This document shows, one piece after another, positions 46,039-56,550 of a stretch of 64,000 nt of DNA; position 1 is the first letter of the stretch; the number at the start of each line of letters is the position of its first letter. Origin of the DNA: Microcebus murinus (lineage: Eukaryota > Chordata > Mammalia > Primates > Cheirogaleidae). A model generated the notes under the pieces. It saw nothing but the letters and a program-made list of their open reading frames with translations, was not told the origin of the DNA and searched no databases. The position numbers and the translations under genes are program-made. The stretch spans positions 8,393,501 to 8,457,500 of the forward strand of contig NC_134104.1 in NCBI RefSeq assembly GCF_040939455.1. The letters are read 5' to 3'.

Positions 46039-46494
46039 TGTGATGGTTAATTTTATGTGTCAGCTTGAGTAAGAGATGCCCAATGGCTGGTAAACATTAT
46101 TGGAAGAGATCAGCGTTTGAATTTGTAGACTGAGTAAAGAATATGCGCCCTCACCCACATGGGTGAGAATCATAGCCTCCATCCAATCCACTGAGGGCCT
46201 GAACAGAACCCGGGTGGAAGGACAGGTGGAGTCTTTCTCTCCATGAGCTGAGACATCCATCTGCTCTCCTGCCTTCAGGCATCAGAACTCCTAGTTCTCA
46301 GGCCTTTGGACTGAGGTGTCCAGTGGAGGACACCCTTGGCTTTCCCGGCTGTCTTGCAGATGGCGTTGGCACATCATGGGACTTCTCGGCTTCCATAACC
46401 ACGTGAGCCACTTCCCATGATAAATCCTCTCATATAGCACGGTATATATTGTATTGGTTCTGTTTTGTTTTTTTTTTGGAGAACTCTTAACACA
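46039..46494 (+). mobile_element. MLT2-like ERVL solo LTR
   Basis: tgtgatggttaattttatgtgtcagctt at the start, a cctttggactgaggt-type middle, and ttggttctg then ggagaactcttaacaca at the end. TG...CA ends lie exactly at the L1 interruption. Confidence 0.75.
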
Positions 46495-46642
46495 CTAACA
46501 CATGCAACAACATGGATGAAGAAATATTATAATGAGCACAAGGAACTATTTCAAGTGATTGGCAAACAGAGAAATTTGATAATACGCCAAAGAAAACTTG
46601 AACGTTTTCAGTCACTCTATGGCTAGAAGTGATATTGGTATT

Positions 46643-46681
46643 GTCACACATATATGCATACATATGTATATATGTATATAC
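46643..46681 (+). repeat. (CATA)n/(TATG)n low-complexity tract
   Basis: Alternating catatatgcatacatatgtatatatg. Confidence 0.85.
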
Positions 46682-47507
46682 TGGGAAAAGCAAATAATAT
46701 GATTAAGAATTAATACTTTCAACAATAGAGAGGAATATATATTTGCTCTTTAAAAACAAAAAGGAAAGATTCCCAGTTCAGTCCACTAAAAGGCCTAGAA
46801 CAAAAGCCCAAACTAGGGTAAGTCAATATATCTGTGCCTAGATTGTGGTCCCTAAATAGCATTTCCCACAGAAAGAACCAGAGATCCTTGGAGAAATGGC
46901 TGTCTCCAGGTCTAGAAAAGGAAATTTATTAGATAAACCTGAAATACCTTGTTATACCAGAAAGCAAGAAAACCCTCAAAGACTACTAGGATTATGTAAT
47001 AAGAACATAGGAGCCAATGTGAAGAATCCTCTAGCCAAAAGGAAGCAATTTAACATTGCAAAATTGCTGCAATGATTGAAAACATATTAAATATTAAAAA
47101 TCCAAAAGTTCATAATTATATTCAAAAACAACAAAAAACCCTCATTGGTTACCTTTAGAAGATGTTTGGGAAACAAGGCATGAGTTAAGCATTTATCCTT
47201 CCTATCCTATATGAACTATAACTCAAAATAATTAAAGTTTTCTTTATACGTTTCCCACCAATTCAAAAGAAATGGTAAAATGTGAATATCACCATTTCAC
47301 AGCCCTTAATAAAATAATGTATCCAAGCAATGATTGTCAATGGATGCTAAAATCATTAAGTAAAAGACTAATAGGGAACTAACTTTATAAAGGATGGATC
47401 AGGATCAATCTTATATTCACTGATCAATCTTAAGATCACAAAACATATAATATGTACCCCTTGAATTGATGCAATAAAAAAAAACATAGTACCACCTAAG
47501 CAGCATT

Positions 47508-47808
47508 TTTTCTTTCAATTTTATTTTTATTTTTTAGAGACAGGATCTCGTTCTGTTGCCCAGGCTGAGTACAGTGGTGTGATCACAGCTCACTACAACC
47601 CTGAACTCCTGGGCTCAGGTGGTCCTCTTGTCTCAGCCTCCAAGTAGCTGGGACTATAGACACATGCAACCACACCCAGCTAATTAAAAAAAAATTTGTT
47701 GTTGTTTTCTAAGAAACTGGGTCTATGTTGTCCAGCCTGGTCTCTAAAGCCTGGGCTCAACTGATTTTCCTGCCTTGGCCTCCCAAGGTGCTGGGATTAT
47801 GCCCAGGC
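47508..47808 (-). mobile_element. Alu, antisense, with target-site duplication
   Basis: Old dimer. The flanks ctaagcagcatt (47496-47507) and ctaggcagcatt (47809-47820) differ by one base, so they are an aged duplication. Confidence 0.88.
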
Positions 47809-48469
47809 CTAGGCAGCATTCTTAAAAAAAAAAAGAAAAAGAAAATTGATTCTGATGAAGTCTGTAGGTCTAACTAATTTACAGGAAATACAAGAGAGGT
47901 GGGTTTTCTTGTAATTACATGACACCAAAATGAGGAAAATTCTAAAAAGAAAAATGTTCTGGTTTCTTCAATAAGTAGAAGGGAAGGGGACAGAAAGAAT
48001 ATGCAGATTTAAAGAAATTTCAGAGGCATACCAACCAAATGCAATGTGTAGATTCTTTTAGATCCCAACTAGAAACAAATGAGCTGAAAAAATTATGAAA
48101 TAATCAAAGAAATTTGAACACTAACTGTGATTTTAAGGAATTATTAATATTTAATGTGTAATACCAGTACTTTGTGTTTTTTAAAAAGATCTAATATCTT
48201 AGAGCTAATACTAAATTGTTTATAGAGGAAATTAAATGTTTAGAATGCTTCAAAAATTTATGTGAGGGGGAAGAGAGAACAAAAAAACAACAGAAAAATC
48301 AAGGAAACCAAAAGTTGGTTCTTTGAAAAAATTGACAAAATCTATAAACTGTTAGCTAGATTTACTAAGAAAAAAGACTCAAATTACAAAAATCAGAAAA
48401 TAAAGTGAAAAGGGCACCCTTGCAAAAAACTAACGGGGAAATATCTAATCCCACAACTTCCACAATAAC

Positions 48470-48995
48470 TGTTAAAGATCCTATTGCGTTCTCTTGCCAA
48501 CAGGCACCCACAGGAGTTTTCTTTTGCACAACTTTGTAAAGAGCTGGGCAGGCAAAAAATTGCTTTTGAGAATCTGCCTCTTTACAGTCTGAAGAGCTCC
48601 TGAGTGAACAGCAGGGTTCGAGCTTCAGGTCTCAGCCATATCTCCAGGGCAGAGTCACATCTCCAGGGATAAAGCCTATCTCCAGGAAAGGCAGGGAAGC
48701 CAACTCTTGGATGCTGACATAATGCTGCCACTGCTCTTATCAGCCTGCTGCTAAGGAGAGGGTGCGAATGCAGCAGTTTGCAGTGCCCCGTTAATTTGGC
48801 TACCGCCAGGAACTTTTACATCCCCTAAATTAAAAGCCTGAATACCTGGTTCTCTCTGCCAAAGTTCTCTACCTCTTTCACTTCTGTGTTGGTTCCTTTT
48901 CCACCCAGGAAAAAGTAAATAAACTTCTTTCTATTCTAATCTTTGCCTGGAGAAATCTTCCTCAAAACCTGAGTGCACTAGCTCACACCTTAACA
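48470..48995 (+). mobile_element. LTR-like insertion with TGTTAA...TTAACA ends
   Basis: It interrupts L1 ORF2. It has a 6-bp terminal inverted repeat, a CCAGGAAAAAGTAAATAAACTTC polyadenylation-type segment near its end and a short downstream R/U5-like part. Family unassigned. A target duplication is not evident. Confidence 0.55.
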
Positions 48996-50249
48996 AAAGT
49001 AGAAATGCTACTACCAATTTTACAGAAATAAAATGGATTATGAGAATATTATGAACCAGCAAACAGGTTAACCTAGATGAAACAGACAAATTCCTAGAAA
49101 ACATAGAACCTACCAAAACTTAATCATGAAAAAATAGAAAATCTGAATAGAACAGACCTATAACTGGTAAGGAAACTGAATCAGTAATCAAAAACCTCCC
49201 AACAAAGAAAATCCCTGGACCACTAAGTAGATTCACTGGTAAATTCTACCAAACATTTAAAAAAGAATTAACATCACAGTGTTTCTCAAACTCTTCCAAA
49301 ACATTGAAGATGAAACACTTCCTAACTCATTTTATGAGGCCAGCATTATCCTGATACCAATGTCATACAAAGCCACTACAAGAAAACTAAAGACCAATAT
49401 CCCTTTTGAACACTGATGCAAAAACCCTCAACAAAATACTAGCAAACTGAATTCAGTAACATATTAAAAGGACTACATACAATGACCAAGTGGGATTTAT
49501 TCCCAGAATAGAAGCTGGAATCTTTACCTTACTCCATATATAAAAATTAACTCAAAATGGATCAAAGACCTAAACATAAGAGCTAAACTATAAAACTCTT
49601 AAGAAAACGGGAGAAACACTTCCACTGTATTAGTCAATGAATTATTAGAAATGACACCAAAAGCCCAGGCAGTAGTAACAAAAAATAGGACTTGACAAAA
49701 ATTAAAAACTATTGTGCATCAAAGGACACTATCAAGAATGCAAACTCAACCCACAAAATGGGAGAAAATATTTGCAAAGCATGTATCTGATAAGGGATTT
49801 TTATCCAGAATATATATTTTTAAAACTCCTACAACTCAACAAAAAACCCAACCAACCGAAGTCAAAAATGGGCAAAGAACTTGAATAGATATTTCTCTAG
49901 AAAAGATACACAAATGGCTAATAAGCACATTAAAATAGGATCAGCATCAGTAGCCATTAGAGAAATGCAAATCAAAACCACAATGAGATACTTCACACCC
50001 CTTACGATCATCATCAAAAAGCAGAAAGTAACAGTGTTGGAAATGCCTAGAAGCTAAAATCCTTCTGCATTGCTAGTAAATATGTAAAATAGTATAGCCT
50101 CTGTGGAAAGGTTTGAAGATTACTAAAAAAATTAAACGTAGAATTATTATATAATCCAGCAATTCCACCTCTAGGTATATGCCCAAAAGAATTGAAAGCA
50201 GGAACTCAAATAAATACTTATACAACAATGTTCACGGCAGCATTTTTGG

Positions 50250-50526
50250 TAATTTTTTTTTTTTTTTTTTTAGGAGACAGGGTCTTCATCTGTCACCCAG
50301 GCTAAAAAGTGATCATAGCTGTTACCTTGAACTTGTGAGTTCAAGTACTCCTCCCAACTAGGCCCCCCAAGTAGCTAGCACTATAGGTGCGCATCACCAG
50401 GCCTGGCTAATTTTTTATAGAGACAGAGTCTTGTTATGTTGCCAGGCTGGTCTCAAATTCAAGCAATCCTCCCACCTCAGCTTCTCAAAGTGCTAGGATT
50501 ACAGGCATGAGCCACCATGCCTGGCC
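50250..50526 (-). mobile_element. Alu inserted into an L1, antisense
   Basis: Flanked by ggcagcattttt at 50236-50247 and 50532-50543. The L1 reading resumes exactly after the second copy. Confidence 0.93.
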
Positions 50527-50723
50527 TTCGTGGCAGCATTTTTCATAACTGTCAAAAGGTGGAATCAACCCAAATGTCCATGGACAGATGAATGGATAAA
50601 CAAAATGTGGTACCAATGTAATATTATTCAGCCCTAAAAAGGAATGAAATTCTGATACATGCTACAACTTGGATGAACCTTAAAAACATGCAAAGGAAAT
50701 AAGCCAGATACAAAAGGACAAAT

Positions 50724-50857
50724 ATGTGATTCCACTTATACAAGGTCCCTAGAATAAACAAATTCATAGACACAGTAAAGGTTATTATGTGATTCCACTT
50801 ATATGAGGTACCTAGAATAAACAAATTCATAGATAACTGACAATAAAGGTTATTGAG
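50724..50857 (+). repeat. 63-bp tandem duplication in an L1 3' UTR
   Basis: atgtgattccactta begins at 50724 and again at 50787. Both copies run to aaaggttatt; the second has a short insertion. Confidence 0.9.
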
Positions 50858-51278
50858 AGGGAGGAGAAAATGGGAAGTTTAATGGGTAGCGTTTCTCTTT
50901 GGGATGATGAAAAAGTTCTGGAAATGGACAGTGGTGATGGTTGCACAACAATGTGAATTGTATGAAATGCTGAATTGTAACTTAAAAATGATTAAATGGT
51001 ACATTTCCTTATGTATATTTTACCACCACAACAAAAAAAGATTTTCTTAACACACACAAAGATATTATGGGAGGGGATATAAATAAATGGGGTGTAGGTG
51101 AAACAAGATTGATCATGACTTGAACATTGTTAAAAATGGGTACACAGGAGTTCATTATAATCATTTCTCTATTTGTGTGTATGTTTGAAAATTCCCAAAA
51201 ATAATGTTTAAAATATCTGATATTGAAAAAAAAAAACTTAAGAACATAGTCACATAAAGGGAAAAGATTACCTAGTTC

Positions 51279-51370
51279 ATTCTTACCTAGTTCAGGTAAG
51301 AATGTATGTACCTAGAAGAATGTACCTAGTTCAGGTAAGAATGATTATACATTCTAGGTAAGAATGATTA
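51279..51370 (+). repeat. Palindrome and direct-repeat cluster
   Basis: attcttacct (51279-51288) and aggtaagaat (51294-51303) form a perfect 10-bp stem with a 5-base loop. acctagttcaggtaagaatg occurs at 51285 and 51324. A third partial copy is near 51354. Confidence 0.9.
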
Positions 51371-52523
51371 TAATGATACAATGTATAGTAATGCTATTAT
51401 TATATACTTCACATAACATTAATTACATATAACTATATAATTTATAATGATATATAACTTATTCTTGTCCTAGCCCCTGTATCTCAACCTTGGAAAAGAG
51501 GGAAGAGGTACAGTTATGTCAGACTCTGTCACTTTTGCTGTCAGCTGGTCAGACAACTCGCACTACTCCTTGAACTCCAAACTGGGGATCTCAGAGTTTC
51601 CATTCTGCAGTCTGTAAACACTTCTCCCCCTAGAACTGACCTGTCTAGGTCATACAGCAACCTGGGAACAATGCTCTACAGTATCTTAACTGCCTCCATG
51701 AACAAAACATTTTGACAAGATAATCTACTTCAAGGGGGTCACAAAAACTAGGGACAATTAATTGCCAATATAAAAATATAAACCCGAATTAACGTTAGTT
51801 CAGCCTTGGTTCAAATCACAGTACAAAAACAAGGGCCACACTTCCAACAGTATGTAACAGGAATCCCACTGGAGATTAGGGAAGACTGTTGCTTCAAGTA
51901 CTTTGTGAATATAAAGCACCATTTCATTTGTCATGACGATATAGACAAATTCTGGATGTTTACATATATATTGAAGACATTCAAAACCAGGCTGAGGTAA
52001 AAGTCCTCTTGCTAGTCAAGTTTAAATTTCTTCTGCATCTTGTTACCATGATACAGTCCTGATTATTTTAGAGTCATAGAAATTCTATGACTCTAAAAGG
52101 TTCCTTTTTAGTTAATAAAGAAAACACTGAACCTTGAGGCTATTTACTAGTTCTACCTGTTTCAGATGGGAAACTGAATTTACTCACAATTCATTCTTAT
52201 CAGAATGTTTGTGTAGCAAATTAAGTTGTAACTCATATAGTTTTGTAATGGTTAATCCATTCTTTATGAACCTACTTATTTAATAACTTCACCTGTATTT
52301 TTAACGACTTTACTAAGACTCCGTCTCCTAGGGCCTTGACTTTCTTCTTACAGGCCAGTACATGAAAATTAATTTTGTAATCAATAAATTTAATTCTAAA
52401 GAATAATATATATCTTTTCCTCTATGTAAACCAGACATTAATGGTGCTCCTTTGTGAGTTGTGGCTAATGTCCAAAAGATGAATAGGAGTTTTTGGGTAG
52501 TGTTTGTGGCCAAATTAACACAA

Positions 52524-52569
52524 GCTTTTAGCTTCTTTTTTTTTTTTTTTTTTTGCTTTTAGCTTCTTT
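52524..52569 (-). repeat. Poly(T) between perfect 15-bp direct repeats
   Basis: gcttttagcttcttt at 52524-52538 and 52555-52569 flanks a run of 19 T (52536-52554). Confidence 0.95.
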
Positions 52570-52637
52570 ACAGCAATAAGACAAAGAACCCAAAAGAAAA
52601 GAATAGGCAAAGAATATAATATAGTACACTGAGAAAA

Positions 52638-52923
52638 TTTTTTTTGACAGGGTTTTGCTCTGTTGCCCAGGCTGGAGTCCAGAGAGCTGATCACAGCTCT
52701 CTGTAACCTTGAACTCCTGGGCTCAAACAATCCTCCCAGCTCAGTCTCCCAAGTGGCTGGGATTACAGGTGTGTACCATCATGCCTGGCTAAATTTTTTT
52801 ATTTTTGTAGAGACAGGGCCTTGCTATATTGCCCAGTCAAGTCTTGAAGTCCTGGCCCCAAGCAATCCTACTGCCTTGGCCTCCCAAAGAGCTGGGATTA
52901 TAGGCATGAGCCACCACGCCTGG
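52638..52923 (-). mobile_element. Alu, antisense
   Basis: Dimer flanked by ctgagaaaa at 52629-52637 and 52924-52932. Confidence 0.9.
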
Positions 52924-53184
52924 CTGAGAAAAAAATTAGAATGACCAATAAAACATATGAAAACATGTCAACCTGAGGCAAAAAAAAACTAAAAATGCAA
53001 GCTCTCATTTTTTCACATACATTAGCAAAAATAAATTTGATGGAGATCTTGAATGGAAAAAAAATACTCATATTTTTATTACTCATAACAGTATAAATTC
53101 CTGCAACCTTTCTTGGGTGCACATTGGTTGTAACATTAAAATAGTTGTAACATTTATTAAAATATACATAACATACACTCTTTT

Positions 53185-53506
53185 TTTTTGAGACAGAGTC
53201 TCGCTTTGTTGTCCAGGCTAGAGTGAGTGCCGTGGCGTCAGCCTAGCTCACAGCAACCTCAAACTCCTGGGCTCGAGTGATCCTTCTGCCTCAGCCTCCC
53301 GAGTAGCTGGGACTACAGGCATGCGCCACTATGCCTGGCTAATTTTTATATATATATATCAGTTGGCCAATTAATTTCTTTCTATTTATAGTAGAGATGG
53401 GGTCTCGCTCTTGCTCAGGCTGGTTTTGAACTCCTGACCTTGAGCAATCCGCCCGCCTCAGCCTCCCAAGAGCTAGGATTACAGGCGTGAGCCACAGCGC
53501 CCGGCG
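53185..53506 (-). mobile_element. Strepsirrhine Alu, antisense, young
   Basis: Almost identical in layout to the 32819-33151 copy. Perfect 15-bp target duplications aacatacactctttt are at 53170-53184 and 53507-53521. Confidence 0.96.
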
Positions 53507-53970
53507 AACATACACTCTTTTGACCTATCAATACTCACTGCAAAGAATTTACACTGTGGATACATCTGAAAAAGTAGATGTGGTATGTATTTATTAGTTT
53601 TCACAGTAGAGTTTTATAATGCCAAAAGACTAGAAATAAATGAGCATTAGGCGCATATTCATATCATGGAAGGTTTTGAAGATTTTTGAAAGAATGATAT
53701 GGAAATGTCAAGTTACCAATCATATACGGTACACCTTTGTGTAAATATCGATTTGGTATTTTCTGGGAGGACATACAGAAATCAACAGTGGTAACCTTTA
53801 AAGAGGTGGTGGAGAAAGTCTTTTATATAGTTCCATTTACATTTTTAATTGGAGAACTACTCTGCTTCCCCATTCCCATCTCTGCTTGTCCCGAGAAATG
53901 GGCCATCCTGAGTTTGTCTCATGAACCTGAGTTCACTGTCTATAAATACTCACCAAAAGAAGACATGGAC

Positions 53971-54149
53971 CAATGGTTCTCAGCTCAGTAGGCACACTGG
54001 AATTAACCAGGGAAGCCTTAAAAAAACACTGTTATCTGGATCCAATCCCCAAAGACAGACTTATTTAGTATGGGGCACAGCCTCACTTTGAGAGGTTTAA
54101 GAACTCCTCGGGTGATTCTAACATGCAGTCAGTGGTGGGAACCACCAGG
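53971..54149 (+). mobile_element. hAT-type MITE
   Basis: caatggttctcagctcagtaggc to tgattctaacatgcagtcagtggtgggaacc shows degenerate terminal inverted repeats. Confidence 0.6.
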
Positions 54150-55189
54150 ATAGATCACTTAAATGATTCCTCAATGTCATGGCCCAAGTGTAAGAGGGCT
54201 GTGTGATAGCAAGAATCAAGCATCTGAGACCATGGGTAGTGTCACCAGCAGGACCTGCCACATAATGAATTTGAGGTCCAAAGGAAGAACAGGCCATACC
54301 ACTCCTGCTCCGTGTACTCACTCAGCTTTCACTAATTTTGTAGCCTTAGCTAACTAAAGCAAGTCCTGTGTGTAGAGACTGTGAACTGTTTTAGTATGCT
54401 TCCTCATGTGTTTTTTACTTTAAAGTAGTAAATGTTAGTTTAAGCAATACTGCCCATACCACTCCCACACTAGCGTTTTACAAATTTAACAAAAAAAATA
54501 GGTTTATATACCATGAAAGCCCATGTTGTTGTCCTGTTAAAAGTTGTTATGTCTGAAATTGTTAGCCACTTTTTCAAAGTCTCATATTTCGTGAATATTT
54601 CAGTATTTTTTAAAAGGTAAAAATTTTGTAAGTACTTGCAAAGAATCAATTCAGCAAGCAAGTTTCTCTTAACTACTCCTATGATTAAAATTTCCATCAA
54701 GCCAGATAACAACCATAAAAAATACATTTTTGCAAGAAATATAGAAGCTGACTAAAAGGATGGGAAAAATAGCAAATTCCAAAAAGAACCATTATATAAA
54801 CTTAAATATGAACAAACATACCTTACACAGCTGCTATTATTTAGGAAAAGTTTCTCTAGATTAAATGATTTATGCAAAGAAGTATCTTCTTGAGTACAGA
54901 ACACACACATACTTCCTCTTGAGAAAGATGAGCTTGGCCTTAGAGTCTTAGTCTTCGAAACATAACTTGTAATTAACATAGTAAAATGAGCTCAAATAGA
55001 GGGTATAATGGATACTTTTTTAGTTTTAAAAGAATTTGAGATTAATATTGAATTCTTTAAAAGTAATATCTGAAGAGTTAGCCATCATATATTTTTATTT
55101 TATTAAAAGATATTTTAAAATTTGGGTAATTACAATGGTGACAGAAAACCAGCTTCATACCAAAAATACACTTTCAATTACTTTATCAA

Positions 55190-56396
55190 GCAAATAAAAA
55201 CAATCTTCATTTATTTGCTCTTTCCAGAAGTTATTGTACAATAAAAATTTAATATAAGACAGACATGTGATTAATTATACATACAAAATGAACATGTACT
55301 GAATGTTCAGAAACAAAAGTAAAAATAAATAGCAATGATAAAACTTTGGAAAAAATAATGTGCATTTTAGTTGTGGAAAATATGACTCTTAATTATATAC
55401 ACAGTTATACTTAATAGAAAGCCATCTTTAAAATTGCACAAAACATGATACCAATAAAGTATAATATTTTATGGCATATAATACTATATTCCTAGGGAAG
55501 TTTGTTCCTTAAGTCCAGAATATAAAACACTTAGGTCTGTAATATAATAAAAGGTAATGCAGTATTGTTCGAGAAAGACTGTCTTCCTCACCTCACATTA
55601 ACCTGTAGTAATCCTACAAAAGCCTGTACAGGAAATTTCACAAAAAGAAATATTAAATAATTATTGCACCCACTTCATGCTGACTAAACAGCCAAAAATG
55701 GGCTTCAAAGTAAACTTGATGGTCATTTAATATTTTCAATAATTTTTATATTAAAGACCATTTCTTTGTTCTATAAAAACACTTGTTTAATCATGATTGG
55801 CAATCTCAGCACAAGAAAATCCTGGCAAAATGGAGTCGGCTTTTGCTTACCTTATTTTCATGAATAAAATACTTCAAGAGATAAGAATTTATAGAAAAGA
55901 AAATTAATGCTCAATTCACTTACAACCAAAGAGTCTTATCAGGAGTATTATTCATTACTTAAAAATCCTATTTAAACTCCTTTATAAGAAAATCAAGGGT
56001 AACATCTCCACCTGTATTATGGCACAGCCCTCTCAAGTCAGAGAAAAATACACTTTGGGGTACCAGAAAAAATTGCACAAAGCTTAGGGGCAACCTGAAA
56101 AGCTCTTGGTGAATAAAAAAATATGTGCAGACTTAATTACAAATATTTACATTCAAAACAGAATTATGAGTTAGCGGCAGCTGCTCAATACCAACAATTT
56201 ACAGGTATTTCAAAAGGTATGATAATGTGTCCACAGTGTTTGTGTCCACAATTGAATGCATAGATTACAGGAAAGATTATGGTTCTTCAGTCTGTTACCT
56301 ATCATATTTACAAAACAAAATTGTTTATTTACCATTTGAAAGCTGCACGATCAAAAGAACTGAGCAAATATTTTATTATCTTACATGAAATATACC
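55190..56396 (-). other. MORC3: MORC3 3' UTR
   Basis: The stretch is AT-rich and free of recognisable repeats. A minus-strand AATAAA lies at 55215-55210, about 1.2 kb after the stop, close to the length I recall for the human 3' UTR. The cleavage site near 55190 is inferred. Confidence 0.6.
55210..55215 (-). terminator. Candidate MORC3 polyadenylation signal
   Basis: The plus strand reads tttatt, so the transcript reads AATAAA. It lies about 1.2 kb downstream of the MORC3 stop. Confidence 0.5.
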
Positions 56397-56550
56397 TTAA
56401 GTACTACTGATTTCAGTCATTTGTTCGACAACTTGCCCTAAAATCTCATCAACTACATCAACATCATAATTCACTTGCTGAAGATCAAGATCAGGCACAA
56501 TCATAGCCAGCAGTTGTCCTACATTAACTCGAAGAGATCGAAGTTTGATG
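56397..56550 (-). CDS. MORC3: MORC3 terminal coding exon
   Basis: The acceptor TATTTGCAG at 56551 is followed by C completing a Ser codon, then [14 protein letters not shown]. The stop TAA is at 56399-56397. The last 50 residues are nearly identical to the human C-terminus as I recall it. Confidence 0.96.

Larger units (their letters stand above)
45735..46690 (+). mobile_element. Old L1 3' region split by an LTR
   Basis: Left: ctaccctatgacccagcaattccactcc to catgggattatattcagcaatcc. It resumes at 46495 with acatgcaacaacatggatgaag. Confidence 0.75.
48250..51050 (+). mobile_element. Old L1, ORF2 to 3' end, with LTR and Alu insertions
   Basis: Recognisable order: aaaagttggttctttgaaaaa (48311), RT region near 49430-49500, endings near 49860-50000 and 50550-50690, then the 3' UTR. 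No frame longer than about 70 codons survives. Confidence 0.85.
51051..55189. other. MORC3-CHAF1B spacer, unique AT-rich parts
   Basis: Outside the two Alus and the MITE, no gene or RNA was recognised. Short frames here (51806-52000, 53737-53991) have no support. Confidence 0.5.

Noticed and set aside
51806..52000. 64-codon plus frame and similar short frames in the spacer
   Set aside because: Length expected by chance; no domains.
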